DNA of 64,000 nucleotides, from positions 2,257,935 through 2,321,934 of the forward strand of contig NZ_LT635783.1 of the NCBI RefSeq assembly GCF_900128455.1, given 5' to 3'. Position 1 is the stretch's first letter, and every line of letters begins with the position of its first letter. Under the pieces are notes generated by a model. It did not search any database and was not told where the DNA came from. It was given only the letters and a program-made list of their open reading frames with translations. Source of the DNA: Bacteroides mediterraneensis. Lineage in GTDB: Bacteria; Bacteroidota; Bacteroidia; Bacteroidales; Bacteroidaceae. A program made the position numbers and the translations under genes. This document shows, piece by piece, positions 8,574 to 17,187 of the stretch.

Positions 8574-9677
8574 TTAAAAAAAGAGGTCGATGAGGTGACG
8601 CACAGACAGATACAAGGCAATCAGTGCGGCTACACCCGTGATGGCAATGCTGCAGAGCAGTACAATCCGTCCCTGTTTGGAACGTTTTTCCTCCACCTTG
8701 ATTTCCGTAGGCTCCTTCTTGGCGTTCGGATCTTCCTCTATCTTGGTCTGGTTGATGAAATCCACGGCATTCACCAGGTTCATGTCGTTCTCGTTCATCA
8801 GCGGCGCATATTTGGCAAACTTCACCAGATCGGCCGTTTCAAACATCGCCTTCAGGTCGCGGATAGAATCCTTGTCCTTTTCCTCCAGCAAGCGTTCAAT
8901 GATTTCCGAAGAAGTCATCTCCATGGCATTGAAGCCGAAACGCTCCTTTATATATACACGAATCACATCGGTCAGTTCCGTGTAATATGCTTTCGGGTCC
9001 TCCCGTTTGGCAGCCTTGTCGGCCTTGATGGTCTCAATCTTCTTCATGGCAGCCAGATGAGGAGGCAACTTCGGTTCTATCTTGATAATCTTGATAATCG
9101 GCTTGTTGTCGCGATAGCGGATGACAAAGAAGACGGTCACCACTCCCAATGCGATGAACAACAGGATGGAATACACCAACGGAGCCAGATCGTCCCATGT
9201 GAGAGGTACCTCCTGAATGGTTTTCGGACCAAAGAACTGGTCGGGATGCAACGTATCCACCGGGATGGAATACACCTTCAGGGCCAGCGCCTTGGAGCGG
9301 TAGGCCTTGTCATTGACCAGCACTTCGAACGGCGGCAGGTAATACAGTGCCGAGTCGAAAGAAGTCACCGTATACTCCTGTGAAATCAGCCAGCGCTTGT
9401 TGTCGTTAAGCAGCTGGGTATCCGGTTTGGCCACATCCAGAATCTCCACTCCCCTGACCAGCGTGTCACGAAGCTGCGGTAACCTCAGTTTCTGGTTGGC
9501 ATCCATGCTGACCTGCAACTTGATTTTGGCCTGCTCGCCAATCAGCAATTGAAGAGAGTCGATAGTCGCTTCCACTGTTACCGACTGGGCTTTCAGTCCG
9601 GACACTCCGCACAAAATCAGTACCGCGCAGCAACATGCCTTTATCATTTTCGTGTAATATAATATGAAATGTCTCAT
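8574..9677 (-). CDS. BatD-like membrane protein of the Bat operon
   Basis: This 367-residue protein has a signal peptide, a beta-rich periplasmic region (about residues 30-165), a transmembrane helix near 170-190 (LVYSILLFIALGVVTVFFV), a charged cytoplasmic region (about 200-320) and a final membrane helix near 342-362. It occupies the position between the DUF58 gene and batA where Bacteroides operons encode a conserved hypothetical protein. The layout recalls a short BatD or a DUF4381-type protein. Its own activity is unknown; the operon points to a role in envelope stress tolerance. Confidence 0.75.
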   Translation of the reverse strand: MRHFILYYTKMIKACCCAVLILCGVSGLKAQSVTVEATIDSLQLLIGEQAKIKLQVSMDANQKLRLPQLRDTLVRGVEILDVAKPDTQLLNDNKRWLISQEYTVTSFDSALYYLPPFEVLVNDKAYRSKALALKVYSIPVDTLHPDQFFGPKTIQEVPLTWDDLAPLVYSILLFIALGVVTVFFVIRYRDNKPIIKIIKIEPKLPPHLAAMKKIETIKADKAAKREDPKAYYTELTDVIRVYIKERFGFNAMEMTSSEIIERLLEEKDKDSIRDLKAMFETADLVKFAKYAPLMNENDMNLVNAVDFINQTKIEEDPNAKKEPTEIKVEEKRSKQGRIVLLCSIAITGVAALIALYLSVRHLIDLFF

Positions 9678-9685
9678 GTCAACTG

Positions 9686-10555
9686 TCAGTTTCGTTTAGC
9701 AAATAAATTCAACAACGCCTTCACATAATCCTGGTCTGTACGGACAGACACAGAGTCCACATTGCTGTGGGTGAAGGTTTCGTTCAGCTTCTGCTGCCTT
9801 TCCTTCCACCAGGCGTGATGTGCATTCCGCAGCGCCTTGGAAGAAGTGTCAATCCACTGTTCATGACCCGTTTCCGCATCGCGTACCAGCATCAGGCCCA
9901 CATCGGGAAGCTCTTCCAGCCGGCGGTCGTACACCTGTACCGCCACCACATCGTGCTTCCGGTTGGCAATGGTCAACGCATTCTGGAAGTCCCGGTCGTC
10001 GATAAAATCGCTGAGGATGAACGCCGTACAGCGTTTCTTCAACACATTCGTCAGGTACTCGATGGCACACTGCAGATTGGTCCGCTGGCTTTCGGGCTTG
10101 AAATCAAGCAGCTCGCGGATAATATACAAGATGTGCTTGCGTCCTTTCTTGGGAGGGATGAATTTCTCAATCCGGTCGGAAAAGAAAATCACGCCAATCT
10201 TATCGTTGTTCTGGATGGCAGAAAAAGCAAGCGTGGCGGCAATCTCCGTCACCATATCCTTCTTCAGCTGCTTGATGGTACCGAAATCCAGACTGTTGGA
10301 CACGTCCACCAGCAACATGACCGTCAGTTCACGTTCCTCCTCAAAGACTTTCACGAATGGTTTGTCGAAGCGAGCGGTCACATTCCAGTCTATATCGCGC
10401 ACGTCGTCCCCAAACTGATATTCGCGGACTTCGGAGAACGCCATACCCCGACCCTTGAAGGCCGAATGATACTGGCCGGCAAAAATATTGCTCGAAAGTC
10501 CCCTCGTCTTGATTTCAATCTGACGGACACGCTTTAAAAGTTCACTTGTCTCCAT
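9686..10555 (-). CDS. DUF58-domain protein of the MoxR/Bat operon
   Basis: This 289-residue cytoplasmic protein carries the DUF58 signature DVRDIDWNVTARFDKPFVK (about residues 51-70), followed by a VWA-like strand with VDVSNS (about 88-93). DUF58 proteins are usually encoded beside MoxR ATPases and VWA proteins, as here. The family is thought to form part of a chaperone or metal-insertion assembly with MoxR. A 144-bp gap with GC-rich hairpins separates it from moxR, and 9 bp separate it from the next gene. Confidence 0.87.
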   Translation of the reverse strand: METSELLKRVRQIEIKTRGLSSNIFAGQYHSAFKGRGMAFSEVREYQFGDDVRDIDWNVTARFDKPFVKVFEEERELTVMLLVDVSNSLDFGTIKQLKKDMVTEIAATLAFSAIQNNDKIGVIFFSDRIEKFIPPKKGRKHILYIIRELLDFKPESQRTNLQCAIEYLTNVLKKRCTAFILSDFIDDRDFQNALTIANRKHDVVAVQVYDRRLEELPDVGLMLVRDAETGHEQWIDTSSKALRNAHHAWWKERQQKLNETFTHSNVDSVSVRTDQDYVKALLNLFAKRN

Positions 10556-10699
10556 TCCTTTAGTATTTGACCGTGCCCCTGCGGAATCGGCCGAGGAACA
10601 CGGTTGAATCGTTTATAATCTATGCAGCTTCTCCGCTGCGGATAAAAGCGGACGGGAGCACTCTCCTCCCCGTCTGCCACGGTTTCAGACGCCCGCTTA
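10556..10699 (-). other. moxR-DUF58 intergenic spacer with hairpins
   Basis: This 144-bp spacer inside the operon has no credible ORF. It contains short GC-rich inverted repeats, for example gcagc/gctgc near 10625-10640 and cggacgggag/ctccccgtc near 10649-10675. These could tune the ratio of MoxR to the downstream proteins by processing or attenuation. That role is inference. Confidence 0.35.
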
Positions 10700-11695
10700 T
10701 CAGGGCACTTCCACTTTGTTCAGAATCTTGCTGACGATTTCGTCGGAAGTCACGTTGGTCGCTTCCGCCTCGTAAGTCAGTCCGATACGGTGACGGAGCA
10801 CGTCGTGTGCCACGGCACGCACATCTTCCGGAATCACATACCCACGGCGTTTGATGAAAGCATAGCTGCGGGCAGCCAGTGCCAGGTTGATAGACGCACG
10901 CGGAGAACCGCCAAAGCCAATCAGGCTCTTCAGGTCCTTCAAATCGTATTTTTCCGGATAACGGGTAGCGAACACGATGTCGGCAATATATTGTTCAATC
11001 TTTTCGTCCAGGTAAACCTGACGCACTACCTCACGCGCCGCAATGATATCTTCCGCCTTCAAAATCGGACGGACTTCCACACGTTCGCCCGAAATATTCT
11101 GGCGGACAATTTTCTTTTCCTCTTCCAGCTTCGGGTAGTCAATGATAACCTTCAGCATGAAACGGTCCACCTGAGCTTCCGGCAACGGATAGGTACCTTC
11201 CTGTTCAATCGGGTTCTGCGTAGCCATTACCAGGAAAGGTTTCGGCAAAGCGAAAGTCTGCTTGCCCAGTGTCACCTGACGTTCCTGCATGGCCTCGAGC
11301 AAGGCACTCTGTACTTTCGCCGGGGCACGGTTGATTTCATCGGCCAATACGAAATTGGCGAAGATAGGTCCCTTGTTGGCGATGAACTGTTCATCCTTCT
11401 GACTGTAAATCATGGTACCGATGATATCGGCCGGCAGCAAATCAGGAGTAAACTGCACACGACTGTATTTGGAGTCGATCAATGAAGCCAGGGTCTTGAT
11501 GGCCAATGTTTTTGCCAAACCCGGCACACCTTCCAGCAGGATATGTCCGTCGGAAAGCAACCCGATCAACAAAGATTCGATGAGGTGTTTTTGACCTACG
11601 ATTACCTGATTCATTCCTTCCATCAGGTTGGTTACGAATGCGCTCTGGCGTTCGATACGTTCGTTTAATTCACGAATGTCAATAGCTTCAGCCAT
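10700..11695 (-). CDS. moxR: MoxR-family AAA+ ATPase
   Basis: This 331-residue cytoplasmic ATPase has a Walker A motif GVPGLAKT (near residue 55), a Walker B region LADEINRAPAK (near 115), a sensor-type ATQNP segment (near 157) and the MoxR C-terminal lid. MoxR proteins act as chaperones for VWA-domain partners, which are encoded downstream as batA and batB. It is the first gene of the operon, with a TAnnTTTG promoter box about 75 bp upstream. Confidence 0.92.
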   Translation of the reverse strand: MAEAIDIRELNERIERQSAFVTNLMEGMNQVIVGQKHLIESLLIGLLSDGHILLEGVPGLAKTLAIKTLASLIDSKYSRVQFTPDLLPADIIGTMIYSQKDEQFIANKGPIFANFVLADEINRAPAKVQSALLEAMQERQVTLGKQTFALPKPFLVMATQNPIEQEGTYPLPEAQVDRFMLKVIIDYPKLEEEKKIVRQNISGERVEVRPILKAEDIIAAREVVRQVYLDEKIEQYIADIVFATRYPEKYDLKDLKSLIGFGGSPRASINLALAARSYAFIKRRGYVIPEDVRAVAHDVLRHRIGLTYEAEATNVTSDEIVSKILNKVEVP

Positions 11696-11770
11696 AATTT
11701 TCTTCTATTTTAGTTCCTATTTTTTTCATTAAAAAAAGCTCTTTCTCTACCTATGTCTAAAAGGACACCC

Positions 11771-11778
11771 CAAAATTA
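11771..11778 (-). promoter_or_regulatory. Candidate -7 box for the moxR-bat operon
   Basis: On the minus strand the sequence reads TAATTTTG, matching the Bacteroides -7 consensus TAnnTTTG. It lies 76 bp upstream of the moxR start. No clear -33 element was seen. Confidence 0.5.
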
Positions 11779-11865
11779 AGGCATTCCATTAACAGGCACA
11801 ATAAAATTTGATAAAAAAATATAGACGGCTTTCCCCTTTTAAGGCTTATTGAACTAAAGAAAATT

Positions 11866-11895
11866 AAAAAGACCCTGTTTGCATACAAACAAGGC
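11866..11895 (-). terminator. Terminator after the HU-LysM gene
   Basis: An imperfect hairpin (accctgtttg, loop cata, caaacaagg) directly follows the stop of the 11902-13254 gene. On the minus strand it is followed by a run of T. It probably ends the long map-to-HU gene string. Confidence 0.55.
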
Positions 11896-11901
11896 CTTAG
11901 T

Positions 11902-13254
11902 TTATTTTTTAGGAGTCAGCTGCGGAATCTGAATGGTTGTCCCCACCGGCACATTGTCCGGATTCTTGATAATGGATTTGTTGTGCTTCACCAGGTAGGG
12001 CCACAGTTTCTTGTTGCCATAAAACTTCAGGGCCACCCGCACCAGACTTTCTCCCGGACGAAGCGTATAAGAAGCCTGAGTACCTGTAATCTGGTATTCT
12101 ACCGTATCGGCCAAAGTTTCCCGTTTCGCCGGTACGGCAGCTGTCTTTTCTGTTGTTTCCGTTTTTTTCGGCGTTCCGGGCACTACTTTTTCTTTGTTCA
12201 CCGTATCCGAAGACTGCACCTGCATCCGGGAAGAATCCACTTTAGAGGTCAGCGTATCTGCCAGCTGAACCGAATCCGGTACCACGGGTACCGACTTCTG
12301 CTGTCTTTCCTGTTTCATCAGATACTCTACTACCTCCTCCGGCATATAACGCCGGCCCGATGTCAAGGCCCAAGTAATCAATCCTCCAATAAAGATACCC
12401 ACCAACAACACCGAAGCAATCATGCACCACGGAAAATGCCGCTCCTTATCCTCCTTTTTCACCGGTTCCACGGTCTCCACAGCCTGTTCAGCCACAGATT
12501 TTTCCGGAGCCTCGTCCGTCTCTGGGGTTGTTTCGACTGTTGCTTCTTCCTTCAACTCCTCGCTTTTCCTTTCCGAGGCAGTCACGTCGGTTCCTGAAGC
12601 CTTCTCTTCCTGCACAACCGCTTCCACATCCGCCGGTTCTTCTTTCTCTTCCTCCGACGAATCTGCCACCACTTCCAGACACGATTCCTCCGGTTTCTGC
12701 TCTGGAGAAGAAGAAACCGTATCAGGCTCAGGCTCCACCTGCAAGTGTGCCTCCGTCTCCACTGGCAAGGACTCCTCCTCTTGCATACCTTCCTGAGAAG
12801 ACTCCTCTCCAACGGTTGTTATTTCATCGCCCGGTACGTTTTCCACCGTTTCTTCCGCCATATCAGACTCCCCTTCCTCTTCTGTCCCATCCGGTAACCC
12901 ACCTTCTTCCGGGAGGTCGGCAAAATGCACCTCATCCTTGAGCAAAACCGACTGAAAATGTGCAAAAGGCCTGTTAATCAAGTCTCGCAGCCCCGCTTCC
13001 GGAATGAACGACACACGGGTATGTCCCTTGATTTCAATGGCCTCCCCCGTGTTGACATCCACACTTTTCCGAGCCTCGATATTGATGAGTTTAAACGTAC
13101 CCAACCCTTTCACCTTTACATACTTGTCGCGTGCCAAGGCTTCCTCTATCAAGGCAAGAAACTCCTTCACAAACAGCTCCGCATCTGCCTCATTCCACTG
13201 GCATTTGCGGGCAAACAATTCCACAAGTTCTTGTAAGGTTATTTTCTCATTCAT
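11902..13254 (-). CDS. HU-like DNA-binding domain, transmembrane helix and LysM domain protein
   Basis: This 450-residue protein joins three parts. Residues 1-95 are an HU/IHF-like DNA-binding fold with the core KVKGLGTFKLI. Residues 105-270 are a long acidic Glu/Pro-rich linker. Residues 276-298 are a strong transmembrane helix (WCMIASVLLVGIFIGGLITW), followed by a linker and a C-terminal LysM domain (about 395-446, YTLRPGESLVRVALKFYG). LysM binds peptidoglycan, so the predicted topology puts HU in the cytoplasm and LysM in the periplasm. It overlaps the upstream HU gene by 8 bp. It could tether the nucleoid to the cell wall; that function is inference. Confidence 0.85.
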   Translation of the reverse strand: MNEKITLQELVELFARKCQWNEADAELFVKEFLALIEEALARDKYVKVKGLGTFKLINIEARKSVDVNTGEAIEIKGHTRVSFIPEAGLRDLINRPFAHFQSVLLKDEVHFADLPEEGGLPDGTEEEGESDMAEETVENVPGDEITTVGEESSQEGMQEEESLPVETEAHLQVEPEPDTVSSSPEQKPEESCLEVVADSSEEEKEEPADVEAVVQEEKASGTDVTASERKSEELKEEATVETTPETDEAPEKSVAEQAVETVEPVKKEDKERHFPWCMIASVLLVGIFIGGLITWALTSGRRYMPEEVVEYLMKQERQQKSVPVVPDSVQLADTLTSKVDSSRMQVQSSDTVNKEKVVPGTPKKTETTEKTAAVPAKRETLADTVEYQITGTQASYTLRPGESLVRVALKFYGNKKLWPYLVKHNKSIIKNPDNVPVGTTIQIPQLTPKK

Positions 13255-13537
13255 CAGGCAAAACGTTTTTAAACTTTTCCTTCAACACCGTACTCGGCTT
13301 GAAAGACAGCGTCAGTTTGGGAGGCACCAGAAAACGCTGCCGCGTGACAGGATTCACAGAAATACGCTCCATCTTCTTCTTCACCTCAAACGCACCGAAA
13401 CCTTGCAGGCTGACCGTCTTGTCATCCTGCAAAGCCTGCGACATACATTCGGTAAGCGAAGCGACCAAAGAAGCCGTCTCCTTCCCCGGCTTGTTCACAC
13501 GGCGGGAAAGTTCCTCTATGAATTCCTTGTTTGTCAT
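13247..13537 (-). CDS. HU-family DNA-binding protein
   Basis: This 96-residue protein is a standalone HU/IHF fold: an N-terminal helical dimerisation part, the SLQGFGAFEVKKK strand, and a DNA-binding arm around NPVTRQRFLVPP. Such proteins bend and compact DNA as dimers. It lies between rimO (1 bp away) and the HU-LysM gene (8-bp overlap), so the three are probably co-translated, and it may form mixed dimers with the HU part of its neighbour. Confidence 0.9.
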   Translation of the reverse strand: MTNKEFIEELSRRVNKPGKETASLVASLTECMSQALQDDKTVSLQGFGAFEVKKKMERISVNPVTRQRFLVPPKLTLSFKPSTVLKEKFKNVLPDE

Positions 13538-13538
13538 T

Positions 13539-14840
13539 TTATTTCACAATTCTTGCATACAAATCAAAATCGTCCGCATCATACACTTTCACCCGATGGA
13601 AAGTCCCGGTCTTCAGGCGGTGTTCACCCGCTTCAATCAAGACCTCCGGATCCACCTCCGGCGAATCGAACTGTGTACGGCCGATATAATAGTCCCCTTC
13701 TTTCCGGTCGATGATGACCTTGAATTCCTGTCCAATTTTCTGGTGCGCCAATTCAGCCGAAATTTCCTGCTGCAAGGCCATCAGCTCGTCCAGACGCTGC
13801 TGCTTCACCTCGTGCGGAATCTCATCCTTGTAATGCTTGGCCGAATAAGTGCCTTCTTCTTCCGAATAAGCAAATGCACCCATGCGTTCAAAGCGGGCCT
13901 TGCGCACGAACTCCTTCAGTTCTTCAAAGTCCTGTTCCGTTTCTCCGGGATGCCCCACCATCAACGTGGTACGCAAGTGAATGCCCGGCACCTCCTGGCG
14001 GAACTTCTCAATCAGCCGGTACGTTTCTTCCTTGGTCACATGACGGCGCATTTTCTCCAACATATTGTCGCTGATGTGCTGCAAGGCAATATCCATGTAT
14101 TTGCACACATTGTCGTTCTCTCGCATCACACGGAACAAATCTTCCGGGAAGTGAGCCGGATAAGCATAATGCAAACGAATCCATTCCACGCCCGGGATAT
14201 GTGCCATCTGCTCAATCAGTTCCGGCAGCATCTGTTTCTTGTACAAGTCCACCCCGTAATACGTCAGTTCCTGCGCAATGACCTGAAATTCTTTCACCCC
14301 TTCCGACACCAGCAGACGTACCTCGTCCAGAATCTCTTCCATCGGACGAGACACATGCTTTCCGGTAATGATAGGGATGGCACAATACGCACATTTGCGG
14401 TCGCAGCCTTCCGAAATCTTCAGATAAGCATAATGCTTGGGAGTCGTCAGATGACGCTCGATGGAAAACTCCGAATGATACGCCTTGCCCAAATCGGCCA
14501 GCAGTTCGTTCCAGTTGAACTTTCCATAAAACTTGTCCACCTGCGGAATCTCCATCTGCAAGTCCTTCAGGTAACGTTCCGAAAGACAGCCCATGACATA
14601 AAGTTTCTTCAGCCGGCCTTCTTCCTTGGCCTGACAGAACTCCAATATCATGTTGATAGACTCTTCCTTGGCATCGCCAATAAAACCGCACGTATTGATA
14701 ACGGCTATTTCTCCCTGAGGGTGGGCACTGTCGTGCGTCACTTTATATCCGTTGGCCTCCAGCTGTTTCATGAGCTTTTCAGAGTCCACCAGATTCTTTG
14801 AACACCCTAATGTAATAATATCAATTGTATTCTTTCTCAT
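13539..14840 (-). CDS. rimO: Ribosomal protein S12 methylthiotransferase RimO
   Basis: This 433-residue radical-SAM enzyme adds a methylthio group to an aspartate of ribosomal protein S12. It begins with the MTTase domain (ITLGCSKNLVDSEKL), continues with the radical-SAM cluster motif CDRKCAYC (about residues 145-152) and ends with a TRAM domain. The Cys spacing CxxxCxxC and the N-terminal Cys residues for the second iron-sulfur cluster are intact. Its start overlaps the stop of ftsY by 4 bp. Confidence 0.95.
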   Translation of the reverse strand: MRKNTIDIITLGCSKNLVDSEKLMKQLEANGYKVTHDSAHPQGEIAVINTCGFIGDAKEESINMILEFCQAKEEGRLKKLYVMGCLSERYLKDLQMEIPQVDKFYGKFNWNELLADLGKAYHSEFSIERHLTTPKHYAYLKISEGCDRKCAYCAIPIITGKHVSRPMEEILDEVRLLVSEGVKEFQVIAQELTYYGVDLYKKQMLPELIEQMAHIPGVEWIRLHYAYPAHFPEDLFRVMRENDNVCKYMDIALQHISDNMLEKMRRHVTKEETYRLIEKFRQEVPGIHLRTTLMVGHPGETEQDFEELKEFVRKARFERMGAFAYSEEEGTYSAKHYKDEIPHEVKQQRLDELMALQQEISAELAHQKIGQEFKVIIDRKEGDYYIGRTQFDSPEVDPEVLIEAGEHRLKTGTFHRVKVYDADDFDLYARIVK

Positions 14841-15802
14841 TTTTCTGTGGTTGGGCCAAACAATGAATCCACGAATTCCCGGCGACGGAATATCTGCAGG
14901 TCCTCCATTCCTTCTCCCAGCCCGATGTATTTCACCGGAATCTTGAACTGGTCGGAAATACCGATTACCACACCCCCTTTGGCAGTACCGTCGAGTTTGG
15001 TAATGGCCATCGCCGTCACCTCCGTGGCCAGCGTAAACTGTTTGGCTTGTTCAAACGCATTCTGTCCGGTAGAGCCGTCGAGCACCAGCAGCACCTCGTG
15101 CGGTGCATCGGGAACCACCTTCTTCATCACGTTCTTGATTTTGGTCAGCTCGTTCATCAAGCCGATTTTATTATGCAGACGGCCTGCCGTATCGATGATT
15201 ACGACATCCGCATGGTTGGCCGTAGCCGAACTCAGCGTGTCGAAAGCCACCGAAGCCGGATCGGCCCCCATTTTCTGTTTGATGACAGGCACACCCACCC
15301 GTTCGCCCCAGATGTCCAGCTGCTCCACGGCGGCTGCACGGAACGTATCGGCTGCACCCAGATAGACTTTCTTTCCTGCCTTCTTGAACTGATAAGCCAG
15401 TTTTCCGATGGTCGTAGTCTTTCCTACTCCGTTCACGCCCACCACCATAATCACATACGGTGTCTTGCCTTGGGGAACGTCAAAATCCGCCGTATCCACC
15501 GAATTGTTCTCCATCAGCAATGCGGCGATTTCTTCGCGAAGAATATTATTCAGCTCCTGCGTATTCACATACTTGTCTTTCGATACCCTGGCTTCTATGC
15601 GTTTGATAATATTCAGCGTAGTTTCCACTCCTACATCAGACGTAATGAGCACTTCCTCCAGATTGTCCAGCACCTCGTCGTCTACCTTCGATTTTCCAGC
15701 CACTGCACGCGCAATCTTGCCGAATACACTCTCCTTGGTCTTAGACAATCCTTTGTCTAACGTCTCTTTTTTTTCCTTTGAGAAAAAACTAAAAAATCCC
15801 AT
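14837..15802 (-). CDS. ftsY: Signal recognition particle receptor FtsY
   Basis: This 321-residue GTPase docks the signal recognition particle with its nascent chains at the membrane. The NG domain is complete: GVNGVGKTTTIGKL (G1, near residue 123), DTFRAAAVEQL, DTAGR (G3) and TKLDGTAKGG (G4/G5 region). The N-terminal acidic A domain is almost absent, as usual in Bacteroidetes. It starts a tight group ftsY-rimO-HU-HU/LysM and has its own promoter-like box upstream. Confidence 0.96.
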   Translation of the reverse strand: MGFFSFFSKEKKETLDKGLSKTKESVFGKIARAVAGKSKVDDEVLDNLEEVLITSDVGVETTLNIIKRIEARVSKDKYVNTQELNNILREEIAALLMENNSVDTADFDVPQGKTPYVIMVVGVNGVGKTTTIGKLAYQFKKAGKKVYLGAADTFRAAAVEQLDIWGERVGVPVIKQKMGADPASVAFDTLSSATANHADVVIIDTAGRLHNKIGLMNELTKIKNVMKKVVPDAPHEVLLVLDGSTGQNAFEQAKQFTLATEVTAMAITKLDGTAKGGVVIGISDQFKIPVKYIGLGEGMEDLQIFRRREFVDSLFGPTTEK

Positions 15803-15830
15803 ACAACATAACTTTTATCAGTTTCTGACA

Positions 15831-15862
15831 CAAAGATATAACTATTCTCGTTCACACACAAA
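15831..15862 (-). promoter_or_regulatory. Candidate promoter for ftsY-rimO-HU genes
   Basis: On the minus strand a TTTG (-33-like) element at 15859-15862 is followed about 20 bp later by TATCTTTG (15831-15838), a full match to TAnnTTTG. It lies about 30 bp upstream of the ftsY start. Confidence 0.65.
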
Positions 15863-15899
15863 AAAAGTTCCTTTCATATTTTGAATGAAAGGAACTTTT
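15861..15899 (-). terminator. Terminator after the DUF4295 gene
   Basis: A perfect hairpin with arms aaaagttcctttcat and atgaaaggaactttt is flanked by A and T runs. It separates the ribosomal-protein genes from ftsY and overlaps the -33 region of the ftsY promoter. Confidence 0.8.
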
Positions 15900-15928
15900 A
15901 TTTAGCATTTTATATTTGACTCGCTAAA

Positions 15929-16084
15929 TTATTTCTTGAAGAAGTCCTGAACTTTTTCGTTAGGAACCATCTGTTCGTCAAAAACGTAAGCACCTGTTTT
16001 CGGAGACTTAACCATTTTGATAACCTTAGTATAAGAACGGCCTTCTTTACCTGTCTGAAGGGTTGCGACTGTTTTCTTTGCCAT
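15929..16084 (-). CDS. DUF4295 small basic protein
   Basis: This 51-residue protein starts MAKKTVATLQTGKEGRSY and ends in VQDFFKK. It matches the DUF4295 family, which in Bacteroidetes follows rpmB and rpmG. It lies 9 bp after rpmG. Its size, basic N-terminus and position suggest a ribosome-associated role, but no function is established to my knowledge. Confidence 0.85.
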   Translation of the reverse strand: MAKKTVATLQTGKEGRSYTKVIKMVKSPKTGAYVFDEQMVPNEKVQDFFKK

Positions 16085-16093
16085 GGTCTGTTA

Positions 16094-16282
16094 TTATTTA
16101 ATTTCTTTATGAACTGTTACTCTTTTCAAAATAGGATTGTACTTTTTCAGTTCCAATCTTTCAGTGGTATTTTTTCTGTTCTTTGTTGTAATATAACGAG
16201 AAGTTCCCGGCATACCACTATCCTTCATTTCTGTGCATTCAAGGATTACCTGTACTCTGTTTCCTTTAGCTTTCTTAGCCAT
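16094..16282 (-). CDS. rpmG: Ribosomal protein bL33
   Basis: This 62-residue protein is bL33 of the large ribosomal subunit, with the family core [20 protein letters not shown] and C-terminal VTVHKEIK. Only a single cysteine is present, so it is the form without a zinc ribbon. It lies between rpmB and the DUF4295 gene with gaps of 19 and 9 bp, the usual Bacteroidetes order. Confidence 0.95.
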   Translation of the reverse strand: MAKKAKGNRVQVILECTEMKDSGMPGTSRYITTKNRKNTTERLELKKYNPILKRVTVHKEIK

Positions 16283-16301
16283 AGTCTTTCTCTCCTTTTA
16301 A

Positions 16302-16562
16302 TTAACCAATAATTTTGATAGTTTTCCAATCACAATAGCCTTTTGCCACTGCTTCATTCAGCGCTGCATCGAGGCCTTTTTTGTTAATAACTCGCAAGCC
16401 GTTAGCACAGATGTTCAGGCTAATCCAGCAATCCTGTTCTACATAGTAGAATTTCTTAGTAAACAAGTTCACATCAAAAGTTCTTTTTGTTCTTCTCTTA
16501 GAGTGTGAAACGTTGTTGCCTATCAAGGCTTTTTTTCCGGTAATTTGACAAATTTTCGACAT
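16302..16562 (-). CDS. rpmB: Ribosomal protein bL28
   Basis: This 86-residue protein is bL28 of the large ribosomal subunit. It begins with [23 protein letters not shown], a conserved L28 start, and has the later [13 protein letters not shown] segment. It is the first of three small ribosome-related genes and follows pncC after a 104-bp gap that may hold its own promoter. Confidence 0.95.
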   Translation of the reverse strand: MSKICQITGKKALIGNNVSHSKRRTKRTFDVNLFTKKFYYVEQDCWISLNICANGLRVINKKGLDAALNEAVAKGYCDWKTIKIIG

Positions 16563-16666
16563 TTCTATCTAGTTTTTATAGTTTTATTCCATGGTTCTCT
16601 CAAACGGAGTGCAAAGTAAGTGATTTTATTTTACATAAACAAATCTTTCACCAAGAAATTGCACTT

Positions 16667-17167
16667 TTACCCCTCATTTTCTTGATTTTGACACAATTCC
16701 AACAATAATTGCAGGGTTTTGGCCGTTGCAGCCTGGATATTTTTCTCGCGACCTTCGTCTTCACTCAACAAAGCCGTAAGCACCTTTTCTTTCGAACCGG
16801 CAGCCACCCAGATGGTACCGACCGGCTTTTCCGGAGTGCCTCCCGCAGGTCCGGCGATGCCCGATGTAGCTACGGCATAATCCGTATCCAGGACTTCAAT
16901 GGCACCTTTCACCATTTCCACCACGGTTTCTTCACTTACAGCCCCATACTTTTCCAATGTTTCTGCATTCACATGCAGGTGATTCACCTTCACCTCATTT
17001 GAATAGGCGATAATTCCACCTTTATAGAAACGAGAACTACCTGGGATAGCAGTTATGATGGCAGCCACGTTACCAGCCGTACAGCTTTCAGCGGTAGCCA
17101 ATGTAAAACCTTCTCTCCAGAAGATTTCACTTATCTCCTTACTTAGTGTTTTGGTTTCTACTGACAT
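16667..17167 (-). CDS. pncC: CinA-family nicotinamide-nucleotide amidohydrolase
   Basis: This 166-residue protein is a standalone CinA C-terminal domain with the family motifs TAESCTAG (near residue 23), SRFYKGGIIAYSNEVK and ATSGIAGPAGG. Such enzymes hydrolyse nicotinamide mononucleotide to nicotinate mononucleotide in pyridine nucleotide salvage. It lacks the N-terminal molybdopterin-binding-like domain of full CinA. It follows tsaD by 20 bp. Confidence 0.9.
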   Translation of the reverse strand: MSVETKTLSKEISEIFWREGFTLATAESCTAGNVAAIITAIPGSSRFYKGGIIAYSNEVKVNHLHVNAETLEKYGAVSEETVVEMVKGAIEVLDTDYAVATSGIAGPAGGTPEKPVGTIWVAAGSKEKVLTALLSEDEGREKNIQAATAKTLQLLLELCQNQENEG

Positions 17168-17187
17168 AATCTGTTTTTTCTAAATTG

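Noticed and set aside
13131-14801. 556-residue plus-strand ORF
   Set aside because: It lies antisense to rimO and the HU gene, which have full family motifs, and its protein is a low-quality shadow.
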